Shown here one piece after another: positions 1 to 7,199 of a stretch of 33,149 nucleotides of DNA (position 1 is the stretch's first letter; each line of letters starts with the position of its first letter). A program made the position numbers and the translations under genes. The notes below the pieces were generated by a model that worked only from the letters and a program-made list of their open reading frames with translations, made no database searches and was not told the DNA's origin. Source of the DNA: Caldimonas tepidiphila (lineage in GTDB: Bacteria > Pseudomonadota > Gammaproteobacteria > Burkholderiales > Burkholderiaceae_C); NCBI RefSeq assembly GCF_003569765.1, contig NZ_QXMG01000062.1, positions 1 through 33,149 on the forward strand, written 5' to 3'.

Positions 1-116
1 CCCAGCACGATGTGCCGGTCGCTCTGGGCGCGCAGCAGCGCGGGGAAGGCGAGCGCGGCGCCACCGGCGGCTGCGCCCTTCAGGAGGCGGCGGCGGTCGA
101 ACAGCGAGTCGGTCAT
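1..116 (-). CDS. Partial N-terminus of an exported protein, possibly an ABC transporter substrate-binding protein
   Basis: Only the first 38 codons lie in the window; the gene runs off the left edge. The ATG is at 116-114. The peptide begins MTDSLFDRRRLLKG, followed by an Ala/Gly/Leu-rich hydrophobic stretch and ALLRAQ, which looks like a signal-peptidase site. The RRR before a hydrophobic core resembles a twin-arginine or Tat-like leader. The residues just after the presumed cleavage site (SDRHIVLG) resemble the mature start of branched-chain amino acid type periplasmic binding proteins, but this is too short to be sure. It is divergent from the oxidoreductase gene to its right. Confidence 0.55.
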   Translation of the reverse strand, partial: MTDSLFDRRRLLKGAAAGGAALAFPALLRAQSDRHIVL

Positions 117-289
117 GGGTACTACTACTTTCCGGGGAGGATCAGTCGGGCGATCGACGGGAAGACGGCGGGCTCGGCCTGCATCTCGAGCCCATGCCAG
201 CAGCCGCCCCCGGGGCACTGTCCGGCCAGTCCATGCCTTCCCGCCCGCCCGTGGAAGAATGCGCAGGCGATCAAACCGGGGCGCGGAGT

Positions 290-2341
290 ATGGACAGGAC
301 TGGGGGGCGGGATTCTGCGGTTTTCCACATCACGCGTGCGGTATGCCCGCATGACTGTCCGGACACCTGCGCGATGCAGGTGCGGGTGGAGCACGGCCGC
401 GCGGTGCGCGTGCAGGGCGACCCGGACCATCCGAGCACGCAGGGCGTGCTGTGCACCAAGGTGTCGCGCTATCCGGAGCGCACCTATCACGCCGAGCGGG
501 TGCTGCGGCCGCTCAGGCGCTTCGGCCCGAAGGGGACGGGGCGCTTCGAGCCGGTCGGCTGGGACGAGGCGCTCGACGACATCGCCGCGCGGCTGAAGGC
601 GATCGCCGCACGCGAGCCCGAGGCGATCCTACCCTACAGCTATGCCGGCACGATGGGGCTGGTGCAGGGCGAGAGCATGTCGGCGCGCTTCTTCCACCGG
701 CTCGGCGCGTCGCGGCTCGACCGCACCATCTGCGCCAGCGCCGGCGGCGCCGGACTGGCCGCGACCTATGGCGGCAAGGTCGGCATGCATGTCGAGGCCT
801 TCGCGCGCAGCCGGCTGATCCTGATCTGGGGCAGCAACCCGATCGCGTCGAACCTGCATTTCTGGCGCATCGCGCAGCAGGCCAAGCGCGACGGCGCGCG
901 GCTCGTCTGCATCGACCCGCGCCGCAGCGAGACCGCCGAGAAGTGCCACGAGCACCTGCAGCTGCTGCCCGGCACCGACGGCGCGCTGGCGCTCGGCCTG
1001 ATGCACGAGCTGATCGCGCTCGACGCGCTCGATCACGACTACCTCGCGCGCCACACGAGCGGCTGGGAGCTGCTGCGCGAGCGCGCGTTGCAGTGGCCGC
1101 CCGAGCGCGCCGCGGCCGTCTGCGGGCTCGAGGTCGCGGCGGTGCGCGCGCTGGCGCGCGAGTTCGCGTCGACGCGGCCCGCGGCGATCCGGCTCAACTA
1201 CGGCATGCAGCGCGTGCGCGGCGGCGGCAGCGCGGTGCGGCTGATCGCCGCGCTGCCCTGCCTGAGCGGCGCCTGGCGCGACGAGGGCGGCGGCCTGCTG
1301 CTGTCGAGCTCGGGCTGGTTCCCGGTCGACCACGCCGCGCTGCAGCGCCCCGAGCTGCTCGCCGGCCGGCAGCCGCGCACGATCAACATGAGCACGATCG
1401 GCGACGCGCTGCTGCACGAGGGCGGCCCCGGCTTCGGCCCGAGGATCGAGGCGCTGGTGGTCTACAACAGCAACCCGGTGGCGGTCGCCCCCGAGTCGGG
1501 GCGCGTGGTGCGCGGCTTCGCGCGCGAGGACCTGTTCACCGTGGTGCTCGAGCACTTCCTGACCGACACCGCCGACCATGCCGACTACGTGCTGCCGGCC
1601 ACCACGCAGCTCGAGCACCTGGACGTGCACGCGAGCTACGGCCACACCAGCGCGCTGCTCAACGAGCCGGCGATTGCGCCGCTCGGCGAGGCGCGCAGCA
1701 ACACCGACATCTTCCGCGCGCTCAGCGCGCGCATGGGCTTCGACGAGCCCTGCTTCGCCGAGAGCGACGAGCAGATCGCCGCGCAGGCGTTCTCGCGCGA
1801 CGTGACGCTCGAGCGCTTGCGCGAGCGCGGCTGGGTGCAGTTGCCGCTGCCGCGCGCGCCCTTCGCCGCCGGCGGCTTCCCGACCCCCGACGGCCGTGCG
1901 CGGCTGGCCGCGCCCGGCGACGTGCCGGACTGGCTGCCGAACCACGAGTCGGCCGCGTCGGCCCCGGCGCTCGCGGCGCGCTACCCGCTCGCGATGATCT
2001 CGCCGCCGGCGCGCAACTTCCTCAACTCGAGCTTCGTCAACGTCAGGAGCCTGCGCGACATCGAGGGCGAGCCGCTGCTCGAGATCCATCCCGACGATGC
2101 CGTGCCGCGCGGCATCGCCGACGGCGCGCTGGTGCGCGTGTTCAACGAGCGCGGCGAGTACCACTGCGTCGCGCGCGTCGGCGGGCGCGCCCGCCCGGGC
2201 GTCGTCAACGGTCTCGGCATCTGGTGGCGCAAGCTCGGCGTGCGCGGCACCAACGTCAACGAGCTGACGCACCAGCGGCTCACCGACCTCGGGCGGGCGC
2301 CGTGCTTCTACGACGTGCTGGTGGAGGTGGAATGCGCATGA
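290..2341 (+). CDS. Molybdopterin-dependent oxidoreductase with N-terminal 4Fe-4S site (BisC/FdhF-like)
   Basis: A 683-residue member of the bis-molybdopterin guanine dinucleotide oxidoreductase superfamily. The N-terminus carries CPHDCPDTC with Cys19, 23 and 27 plus Cys55, the usual 4Fe-4S ligand set. Next come cofactor-binding blocks (LILIWGSNP, LVCIDPRRSETAEK, LLPGTDGALALGLMHELI). The C-terminal dinucleotide-binding domain ends NELTHQRLTDLG...FYDVLVEVE. Cys148 in RTICASAGGAG lies where many relatives place the Mo ligand (inference). There is no leader peptide, so it is probably cytoplasmic. The substrate cannot be read from sequence; acetylene-hydratase-like and formate-dehydrogenase-like members share these signatures. 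An upstream ATG at 194 is open in frame, but its extra residues look non-conserved. Its stop overlaps the next start (ATGA). Confidence 0.86.
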   Translation: MDRTGGRDSAVFHITRAVCPHDCPDTCAMQVRVEHGRAVRVQGDPDHPSTQGVLCTKVSRYPERTYHAERVLRPLRRFGPKGTGRFEPVGWDEALDDIAARLKAIAAREPEAILPYSYAGTMGLVQGESMSARFFHRLGASRLDRTICASAGGAGLAATYGGKVGMHVEAFARSRLILIWGSNPIASNLHFWRIAQQAKRDGARLVCIDPRRSETAEKCHEHLQLLPGTDGALALGLMHELIALDALDHDYLARHTSGWELLRERALQWPPERAAAVCGLEVAAVRALAREFASTRPAAIRLNYGMQRVRGGGSAVRLIAALPCLSGAWRDEGGGLLLSSSGWFPVDHAALQRPELLAGRQPRTINMSTIGDALLHEGGPGFGPRIEALVVYNSNPVAVAPESGRVVRGFAREDLFTVVLEHFLTDTADHADYVLPATTQLEHLDVHASYGHTSALLNEPAIAPLGEARSNTDIFRALSARMGFDEPCFAESDEQIAAQAFSRDVTLERLRERGWVQLPLPRAPFAAGGFPTPDGRARLAAPGDVPDWLPNHESAASAPALAARYPLAMISPPARNFLNSSFVNVRSLRDIEGEPLLEIHPDDAVPRGIADGALVRVFNERGEYHCVARVGGRARPGVVNGLGIWWRKLGVRGTNVNELTHQRLTDLGRAPCFYDVLVEVECA

Positions 2342-3444
2342 GGCGACTGAGGCTGAACCTGCGCGGTCCCGGCCGGCGGGCCGGGACCGCGGCGCTGCTG
2401 CTGGCGGCGCTGGCGGGGCTGGCGGGGCTGGCCGGTTGCGCCAGCGTCGGCTACCTCGCGCATTCGGTGCACGGCCATGTCAGCCTGCTGCGCCAGGCGC
2501 GGCCGGTGCCCGAGTGGCTCGGCGACGCGTCGACGCCCGAGCCGCTGCGCCAGCGCCTCGCGTTGAGCCAGCGCATGCGCGATTACGCGGTGAGCGAGCT
2601 GAAGCTGCCCGACAACGCCAGCTACCGGCGCTATGCCGAGCTCGGCCGGCCGGCTGCGGTGTGGAACGTGGTCGCGGCGCCCGAGCTGGAGCTGAAGCTG
2701 CGCACCTGGTGCTTCCCGGTGGTCGGCTGCGTCGGCTACCGTGGCTACTACGACCGGGCGCGGGCCGAGGCCGAGGCCGAGTCGCTGCGCGCGCAGGGCT
2801 ACGAGGCGCTGGTCTACGGCGTGCCCGCCTACTCGACGCTCGGCCGGCTCGACTGGCTTGGTGGCGACCCGCTGCTCAACACCTTCATCAACTATCCGGA
2901 AGGCGAGCTCGCGCGCATGATCTTCCACGAGCTGTCGCACCAGGTCGCCTATGCGGCCGGCGACACCGTGTTCAACGAGTCCTTCGCCACCGCGGTCGAG
3001 CGCATCGGCGGCGAGCGCTGGCTGCGCGAGCACGGCTCGCCCGAGGCGCGTGCCGAGTACGCGAAGTTCGACCGGCGCCGGCGCGAGTTCCAGGCGCTGG
3101 TGCTCGACTACCGCGGCCGGCTCGAAGCGCTCTACCGCAGCGAGCTCCCGCCCGAGGGGAAGCGCGCGCGCAAGGCGGAGCTCTTCGCGCAGCTGCGCGA
3201 GGAGCACCAGCGCCTCAAGCGCGAGCGCTGGGACGGCTTTGCCGGCTACGACGCCTGGTTCGCGCGCGCCAACAACGCCTCGCTCGGCCTGGTGGCGGCC
3301 TACAACGCGCTGGTGCCCGGCTTCGAGCGCCTGTTCGCGGCGCAGCAGGGCGACTTCGGGCGCTTCTACGCCGAGGTGCGCCGGCTCGCCGAGGCGCCGC
3401 GCGAGGAGCGGCGGCGCGCGCTCGGCGCCGACGAGGCGCGCTGA
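2338..3444 (+). CDS. Putative zinc aminopeptidase lipoprotein (PF10023 / COG4324 type)
   Basis: A 368-residue protein. The N-terminus has a basic region (MRRLRLNLRGPGRR), a hydrophobic stretch and a lipobox LAGC with Cys34, so it should be a lipoprotein facing the periplasm. HELSH at residues 197-201 is an HExxH zinc-protease motif. It is followed by FNESFATAVE (Glu214), a likely third zinc ligand. The family is annotated as putative aminopeptidase; its substrate is not established to my knowledge. The start overlaps the oxidoreductase stop by 4 bases; an ATG two codons upstream (2332) is also possible. The signal region is coded by near-repeats of ctggcgggg. Translational coupling to the oxidoreductase is likely, but I see no functional link. 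Confidence 0.85.
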   Translation: MRRLRLNLRGPGRRAGTAALLLAALAGLAGLAGCASVGYLAHSVHGHVSLLRQARPVPEWLGDASTPEPLRQRLALSQRMRDYAVSELKLPDNASYRRYAELGRPAAVWNVVAAPELELKLRTWCFPVVGCVGYRGYYDRARAEAEAESLRAQGYEALVYGVPAYSTLGRLDWLGGDPLLNTFINYPEGELARMIFHELSHQVAYAAGDTVFNESFATAVERIGGERWLREHGSPEARAEYAKFDRRRREFQALVLDYRGRLEALYRSELPPEGKRARKAELFAQLREEHQRLKRERWDGFAGYDAWFARANNASLGLVAAYNALVPGFERLFAAQQGDFGRFYAEVRRLAEAPREERRRALGADEAR

Positions 3445-3463
3445 GGGGCGCCGCCGCGGCGTG

Positions 3464-3718
3464 TCATTTCAGCGACTCGATCAGGTCGATGTACTGCTGC
3501 TTCGCGGCCTCGGGCGCGGTGCCCTTCAGGCCGGCCCAGGCGTCCCACTTGGCGCGCTCGACGAAGGCGGTCATGCCGGGGCGCTCGCCCTGCACGTCGC
3601 CGGCGGTGGCCTGCTTGTAGAGCGAGTAGATCTTCAGCAGCGTCGGGTTGTCGGGCTTCTCGGGCAGGTTCTTGGAGTCGGCGGCAGCCTGCTCGAAGGC
3701 GGTGTTCAGGTCGGACAT
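3464..3718 (-). CDS. Acyl-CoA-binding protein (ACBP)
   Basis: An 84-residue single-domain ACBP, the usual length. It shows the family core: N-terminal FEQAAADSKNL, then LLKIYSLYKQATAGD, then RAKWDAWAGLKGTAPEAAKQ and a C-terminal YIDLIESL. The Tyr and Lys of the YKQAT helix and the WDAW segment are the ligand-pocket residues of the family. It binds medium- and long-chain acyl-CoA in the cytoplasm as a pool and transport protein. It lies 42 bases downstream of the repeat protein on the same strand and converges on the aminopeptidase gene 19 bases away. It may be the last gene of a tetR-led operon, which would suggest control by a fatty-acyl signal (inference). Confidence 0.93.
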   Translation of the reverse strand: MSDLNTAFEQAAADSKNLPEKPDNPTLLKIYSLYKQATAGDVQGERPGMTAFVERAKWDAWAGLKGTAPEAAKQQYIDLIESLK

Positions 3719-3760
3719 CGGTTTTCGTTCGCGAAGGTGGAAGGGGAGGGCGCGGTGGGC

Positions 3761-4537
3761 TCAGTCGGCGAGTTCCTGCCGCGCGCGTTCGATCTGCAGC
3801 TGCCCGATCGCATCGAGCGCCGGGCAGGCGGCGGCCTCGGCGAGCAGCGCCTCGGCCTTCGCCAGCGCAGACTCGCCCTCCAGCCGCAGCAGGCCGTGAG
3901 CGTACTCCAGCCGCACCCCGGGCGAGCCGGGGTCGAGCGCGAGCGCGCGCTCGAAGGCCTCGAGCCCGGCTGCGCGCCGCGCCCCGAGCGCCGCGGCGAG
4001 CTTGTCGCCGAGCTGGTCGACCAGCTCGGCATGGAAGACGCCGAGCGCGAGCCAGGCCGAGGCATGGTGCGGCGCCAGCGCGAGGGTGCGCGACAGCGCC
4101 TCGAGCACCTGGGGCCCGAGCCCGCAGGCCAGGGCCTGCGTCAGCCGCAGCCCGCGGCCGGTGAGCCCGAGCGCATGCGCGAACCAGTACCAGGCGCCGG
4201 GCAGGTCCGGGGCGGCCTGCTGCTGGAGCCGGGCGCGCCGGGCGACCTCGTGCAGCAGCCGTCGGCGGCGCTGCTCCACGGGTTCGAGCCACTGCGCATG
4301 CAGCGTCTGCGCGGCGTTGGCGAGCGTGAGGCCGGCGGCTCCCAGCGCGAGCCCGGCATGCACCGCGGCCTCGAAGTCTCCGGCGTGGAACAGCGCCCAG
4401 CCCTGCAGCAGCGCCTCGTCCTCGGGCCAGGGCTCGGCGTCGCCCGCATGCAGGGCGGCCCAGTGCCGCCTCAGCTCCCCCGGGCTGTCGCAGTGGTGTC
4501 GGTATGCGGCCGGGAGCGGAGCCCAGTGGGTGACCAT
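3761..4537 (-). CDS. Uncharacterised helical, TPR-like protein
   Basis: A 258-residue Ala/Leu-rich protein with no signal peptide. It contains at least two TPR-like units: WALFHAGDFEAAVHAGLALG near residues 47-66 and LEAFERALALDPGSPGVRLEYAHGL around 193-217. Between them are helices rich in Leu, Ala and His. I do not recognise a named family. Its ATG lies inside the 3' end of the tetR gene, giving a 67-base overlap, and no other Met start occurs in the first half of the frame. The overlap suggests co-expression with the regulator. The coding frame is credible from the repeat pattern and from codon third positions rich in G/C. The function is unknown; a protein-protein adaptor is the generic expectation for TPR folds. 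Confidence 0.7.
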   Translation of the reverse strand: MVTHWAPLPAAYRHHCDSPGELRRHWAALHAGDAEPWPEDEALLQGWALFHAGDFEAAVHAGLALGAAGLTLANAAQTLHAQWLEPVEQRRRRLLHEVARRARLQQQAAPDLPGAWYWFAHALGLTGRGLRLTQALACGLGPQVLEALSRTLALAPHHASAWLALGVFHAELVDQLGDKLAAALGARRAAGLEAFERALALDPGSPGVRLEYAHGLLRLEGESALAKAEALLAEAAACPALDAIGQLQIERARQELAD

Positions 4538-5214
4538 GCGTCCTCTTTCGTGTCTTCGTGCGGCAGTGCCGCTCGTGCGGACAGCGCCTGCAGCCGCTGC
4601 CGCTGCGGCGCCTCGAGATGCGGCAGCAGCAGCCCGGCCACATGCGCCGTGCCGCGCTGCAGCGCCAGCGGCGCGTTGGCGGGTTCGAGCGCGTGGCGCG
4701 GATCGCGCACGTACTCATGGCTCAGCCAGTAGCTCAGCCCCAGCACCAGTGCGGTGGCGAGGTCGGCCGCCCCGTCGGACGGCAGGCGCAGCCCGGCATG
4801 ATGTGCCAGCGACTCGATCACGGTCTGCGCCGCGCGCGTCTTGCGCTGCAGCACGCGCGGGAAATGGGTTTCCAGGCGCCGGTTCCTCGACAGCAGGTCG
4901 TTGAGGTCGCGGTAGAGGAAGCGGTGCGACCAGATCAGGCCCAGCTCGGCATGGAAGAAGCGCCAGGCGTCGTCGACGCTGCGCACCTGCGCGGCGGTGT
5001 CGAGCAACTCGCCGAGCGCGGCCTCGAAGCGGTCGAAGAGCGCATTGACCAGCGCGTCCTTGGCCGGGTAGTGGTAGTAGAGGTTGCCGGGGCTGATGTC
5101 GAGCTCGGCGGAGATCGCGGTGGTCGAGACGTTCGGCTCGCCGAAGCGGTTGAACAGCTCGAGCGTGACTTCGAGGATGCGCTGTGCGGTGCGGCGAGGC
5201 TTCTTCTGTGTCAT
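4471..5214 (-). CDS. TetR-family transcriptional regulator
   Basis: A 247-residue regulator. The N-terminal helix-turn-helix covers about residues 8-55: RILEVTLELFNRFG, then VSTTAISAELDISPGNLYYHY with the TetR hallmark LYYHYPAKDALV. The variable ligand-binding domain follows (about 60-215). The ISPGNLYYHY form is common in the COG1309 branch whose C-terminal domain is PF13972-like; this is a recollection, not a search. The last 25 residues are hydrophilic and are encoded within the overlap with the next gene, so the true C-terminus is certain from the stop but probably disordered. It is divergent from an ABC-2 exporter, with a candidate operator between them. It likely represses itself and perhaps the exporter. 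The ligand is unknown; the ACBP downstream hints at an acyl-CoA. Confidence 0.92.
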   Translation of the reverse strand: MTQKKPRRTAQRILEVTLELFNRFGEPNVSTTAISAELDISPGNLYYHYPAKDALVNALFDRFEAALGELLDTAAQVRSVDDAWRFFHAELGLIWSHRFLYRDLNDLLSRNRRLETHFPRVLQRKTRAAQTVIESLAHHAGLRLPSDGAADLATALVLGLSYWLSHEYVRDPRHALEPANAPLALQRGTAHVAGLLLPHLEAPQRQRLQALSARAALPHEDTKEDAWSPTGLRSRPHTDTTATARGS

Positions 5215-5237
5215 GCGGCCTCCCGGCGGCTTCGTTC

Positions 5238-5257
5238 TTTGCGTTCAATCTAGCAAA
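5238..5257. promoter_or_regulatory. Candidate TetR operator (inverted repeat)
   Basis: TTTGC and GCAAA arms separated by 10 bases (TTTGCGTTCAATCTAGCAAA). It is 24 bases upstream of the tetR start and covers the predicted tetR -10. An operator in a divergent tetR intergenic region is the normal autoregulatory arrangement. The assignment is inference. Confidence 0.45.
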
Positions 5258-5274
5258 TGCCCGCCCGCCGGCAA
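5247..5274 (-). promoter_or_regulatory. Predicted tetR promoter
   Basis: Reading on the minus strand: -35 TTGCCG (5274-5269), a 16-base spacer, then -10 TAGATT (5252-5247). Each hexamer matches the sigma-70 consensus at 4 of 6 positions. The -10 lies inside the inverted repeat at 5238-5257. Confidence 0.4.
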
Positions 5275-5314
5275 CCCGCGAAGACCCTGCTGCGACGCCG
5301 CCGCGAGGCCTGCC

Positions 5315-5320
5315 TACAAT
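5315..5320 (+). promoter_or_regulatory. -10 element for the ABC exporter genes (short leader)
   Basis: TACAAT ends 10 bases before the ATG at 5331, so transcription would begin at about 5327 and the mRNA would be leaderless or nearly so. No good -35 is visible. No Shine-Dalgarno sequence fits between this element and the start codon. Confidence 0.45.
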
Positions 5321-5330
5321 CCCTGCCCCT

Positions 5331-6278
5331 ATGTCCGCCGTCACGATCGACCACGTATCCAAGTCCTACCGCGGCGCGCGCGGCGACTTCCTCGCCCTCG
5401 ACGACGTCAGCTTCGAGATCCGGGCGGGCGAGTTCTTCGGCCTGCTCGGCCCCAACGGCGCGGGCAAGACGACGCTGATCAGCATCCTGGCGGGCCTGGC
5501 GCGCGCCAGCGGCGGGCGCGTGCGCGTGCACGGCCACGACGTGGTGGACGACTTCGCCGCGGCGCGCCGCCAGCTCGGCATCGTGCCGCAGGAGCTGGTG
5601 TTCGATCCTTTCTTCAGCGTGCGCGAGACGCTGCGCATCCAGTCGGGCTACTTCGGGCTGCGCCGCAACGACGACTGGATCGACGAGCTGCTCGCGAACC
5701 TGGGCCTGGCCGACAAGGCCCACGCCAACATGCGACAGCTCTCGGGCGGCATGAAGCGCCGCGTGCTGGTCGCGCAGGCGCTGGTGCACCGCCCGCCGGT
5801 GATCGTGCTCGACGAGCCGACCGCCGGGGTCGACGTCGAGCTGCGCCAGACGCTCTGGCAGTTCGTCGCGCGCCTCAACCGCGAGGGCCATACCGTGCTG
5901 CTCACCACCCACTACCTGGAAGAGGCGGAGGCGCTGTGCCACCGCATCGCGATGCTCAAGCAGGGCCGCATCGTCGCGCTCGACCGCACCTCGGCGCTGC
6001 TGTCGGGCACGGCGAGCACGATGCTGTCGTTCAAGACCGACCAGCCGCTGCCGGAGTCGCTCGCGCCGCTGAGCCGCGTCACCGGCCGCATCGTGCAGGT
6101 CAAGGCGCACGACGCGCAGGAGGTCGAGAACATCCTCGCGACGCTGCGCACCGCGGGCGTGAAGGTCGAGGACCTGGAGATCGGCCGCGCCGACCTCGAG
6201 GACGTGTTCATCGAGATCATGCAGGGCGCCTCGCCGCCGCCGGTGCCCCGGCCCGCGGGCGCGAAGGTGCGGGCATGA
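5331..6278 (+). CDS. ABC-2 type exporter, ATP-binding subunit (YadG-like)
   Basis: A 315-residue ATPase. Walker A is GPNGAGKTT (Lys46), followed by a Q-loop region (GIVPQELVFDP), the signature LSGGMKRRVLVAQAL, Walker B VIVLDEPTAGVD and the H-loop TTHYLEEAE. The C-terminal 80 residues form the extension common in CcmA/DrrA-type ATPases (COG1131). It should pair with the permease 73 bases downstream and work at the inner membrane. The substrate is unknown; E. coli yadG-yadH is the closest familiar pair. Start choice: the MSAVTIDHVSKSYRG start at 5331 gives the normal N-terminus, whereas the frame is open upstream without conserved residues. It diverges from tetR. This pair upstream of ibaG-murA is, from memory, a common Burkholderiales order. 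Confidence 0.93.
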   Translation: MSAVTIDHVSKSYRGARGDFLALDDVSFEIRAGEFFGLLGPNGAGKTTLISILAGLARASGGRVRVHGHDVVDDFAAARRQLGIVPQELVFDPFFSVRETLRIQSGYFGLRRNDDWIDELLANLGLADKAHANMRQLSGGMKRRVLVAQALVHRPPVIVLDEPTAGVDVELRQTLWQFVARLNREGHTVLLTTHYLEEAEALCHRIAMLKQGRIVALDRTSALLSGTASTMLSFKTDQPLPESLAPLSRVTGRIVQVKAHDAQEVENILATLRTAGVKVEDLEIGRADLEDVFIEIMQGASPPPVPRPAGAKVRA

Positions 6279-6303
6279 GCGCGTCGCCGGGCCGTCCCAG
6301 GAC

Positions 6304-6332
6304 GCGCGAAGTCCCGCTTGGCGGGACCGCGC
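6304..6332 (+). other. GC-rich hairpin between exporter genes
   Basis: The inner stem GTCCCGC/GCGGGAC (6311-6317 with 6321-6327, TTG loop) is extended by GCGCG/CGCGC (6304-6308 with 6328-6332) past a two-base bulge. There is no T-run, so simple termination is unlikely. It may set the ATPase:permease ratio or be an interspersed repeat. Confidence 0.6.
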
Positions 6333-6351
6333 ATGGCGCGGGGGTGCAGCA

Positions 6352-7128
6352 ATGAGCGCGGGCGGCATCCACCTGCAGGGCGCGCGCACGCTGTTCTACA
6401 AGGAGGTGCTGCGCTTCTGGAAGGTGAGCTTCCAGACGGTGGCGGCGCCCGTGCTGACCGCGGTGCTCTACCTGCTGATCTTCGGCCACGTGCTCGAGGA
6501 CCATGTGCGCGTCTACGAGTCGGTGCGCTACACCAGCTTCCTGGTGCCCGGCCTCGTGATGATGAGCGTGCTGCAGAACTCCTTCGCCAACAGCTCCTCC
6601 TCACTGATCCAGAGCAAGATCACCGGCAACCTGGTGTTCCTGCTGGTGACGCCGCTGTCGCACTGGGCCTGGTTCTTCGCCTACGTCGGCGCGTCGATGG
6701 TGCGCGGCCTGACGGTGGGCGCGGGCGTGCTGCTGGTGACGGTGTGGTTCGCGCCGCTGAGCCTGGCCGAGCCGTGGTGGGTGCTGATCTTCGCCGCGCT
6801 CGGCGCCGCGATGCTCGGCTCGCTCGGGCTGATCGCGGGGCTGTGGGCCGAGAAGTTCGACCAGATGGCCGCGTTCCAGAACTTCATCATCATGCCGATG
6901 ACCTTCCTGTCCGGCGTGTTCTACTCGGTCCACTCGCTGCCCGGCTTCTGGCAGGCGATCAGCCACCTGAACCCCTTCTTCTACATGATCGACGGCTTCC
7001 GGCGCGGCTTCTTCGGCGTCAGCGACGTGTCGCCCTGGCTGAGCCTGGCGGTGGTCGGCTGCAGCTTCGCGGTGGTCGCCTCGGTCGCGCTGCACCTGCT
7101 GCGCACCGGCTACAAGCTGCGCCACTGA
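6352..7128 (+). CDS. ABC-2 type exporter, permease subunit (YadH-like)
   Basis: A 258-residue integral membrane protein with about six hydrophobic segments. These include VAAPVLTAVLYLLIFGHVL (about 27-45), LVMMSVLQNSF, VRGLTVGAGVLLVTVWF, ALGAAMLGSLGLIAGL, FIIMPMTFLSGVFYSV and a C-terminal LAVVGCSFAVVASVALHLL. Motifs typical of the ABC-2 family are present: LVPGLVMMSVLQNSFANSSSSLIQ, LVTPLS, and MTFLSGVFYSVHSLPGFWQ...NPFFYMIDGFRRGFFG. It should form the channel with the upstream ATPase. The gap to the ATPase carries a hairpin. What it exports cannot be told from sequence. Confidence 0.93.
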   Translation: MSAGGIHLQGARTLFYKEVLRFWKVSFQTVAAPVLTAVLYLLIFGHVLEDHVRVYESVRYTSFLVPGLVMMSVLQNSFANSSSSLIQSKITGNLVFLLVTPLSHWAWFFAYVGASMVRGLTVGAGVLLVTVWFAPLSLAEPWWVLIFAALGAAMLGSLGLIAGLWAEKFDQMAAFQNFIIMPMTFLSGVFYSVHSLPGFWQAISHLNPFFYMIDGFRRGFFGVSDVSPWLSLAVVGCSFAVVASVALHLLRTGYKLRH

Positions 7129-7137
7129 AGCCCCGCC

Positions 7138-7164
7138 GCGCCGCGCCAAGCCCCGACGCGGCGC
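7138..7164 (+). terminator. GC-rich hairpin after the permease gene
   Basis: GCGCCGCG (7138-7145) pairs with CGCGGCGC (7157-7164) around an 11-base loop. It lacks a T-run, so it is at best a weak or Rho-assisted terminator ahead of the ibaG promoter. Confidence 0.35.
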
Positions 7165-7183
7165 TCGGGAACGCCGCAGGCCT

Positions 7184-7189
7184 CATAAT
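7184..7189 (+). promoter_or_regulatory. -10 element for ibaG-murA (short leader)
   Basis: CATAAT ends 10 bases before the ibaG ATG at 7200, the same distance as the TACAAT upstream of the exporter ATPase. No ribosome-binding site can fit, so ibaG looks leaderless. No clear -35 is seen. Confidence 0.45.
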
Positions 7190-7199
7190 CGCTCCCATC

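Noticed and set aside
629-2272. A 547-codon open frame antisense to the molybdoenzyme
   Set aside because: It has no recognisable domain and its composition mirrors the sense codons; a G/C-driven shadow.
451-2337. A long N-terminal extension of the zinc-peptidase frame
   Set aside because: The frame is open, but the Arg/Ala-rich residues are a shadow of the molybdoenzyme. The lipoprotein signal defines the start at 2338.
2398-2440. Tandem ctggcgggg repeats as a mobile or variable repeat
   Set aside because: They simply encode the Leu-Ala-Gly-rich signal peptide of the lipoprotein; imperfect and short.
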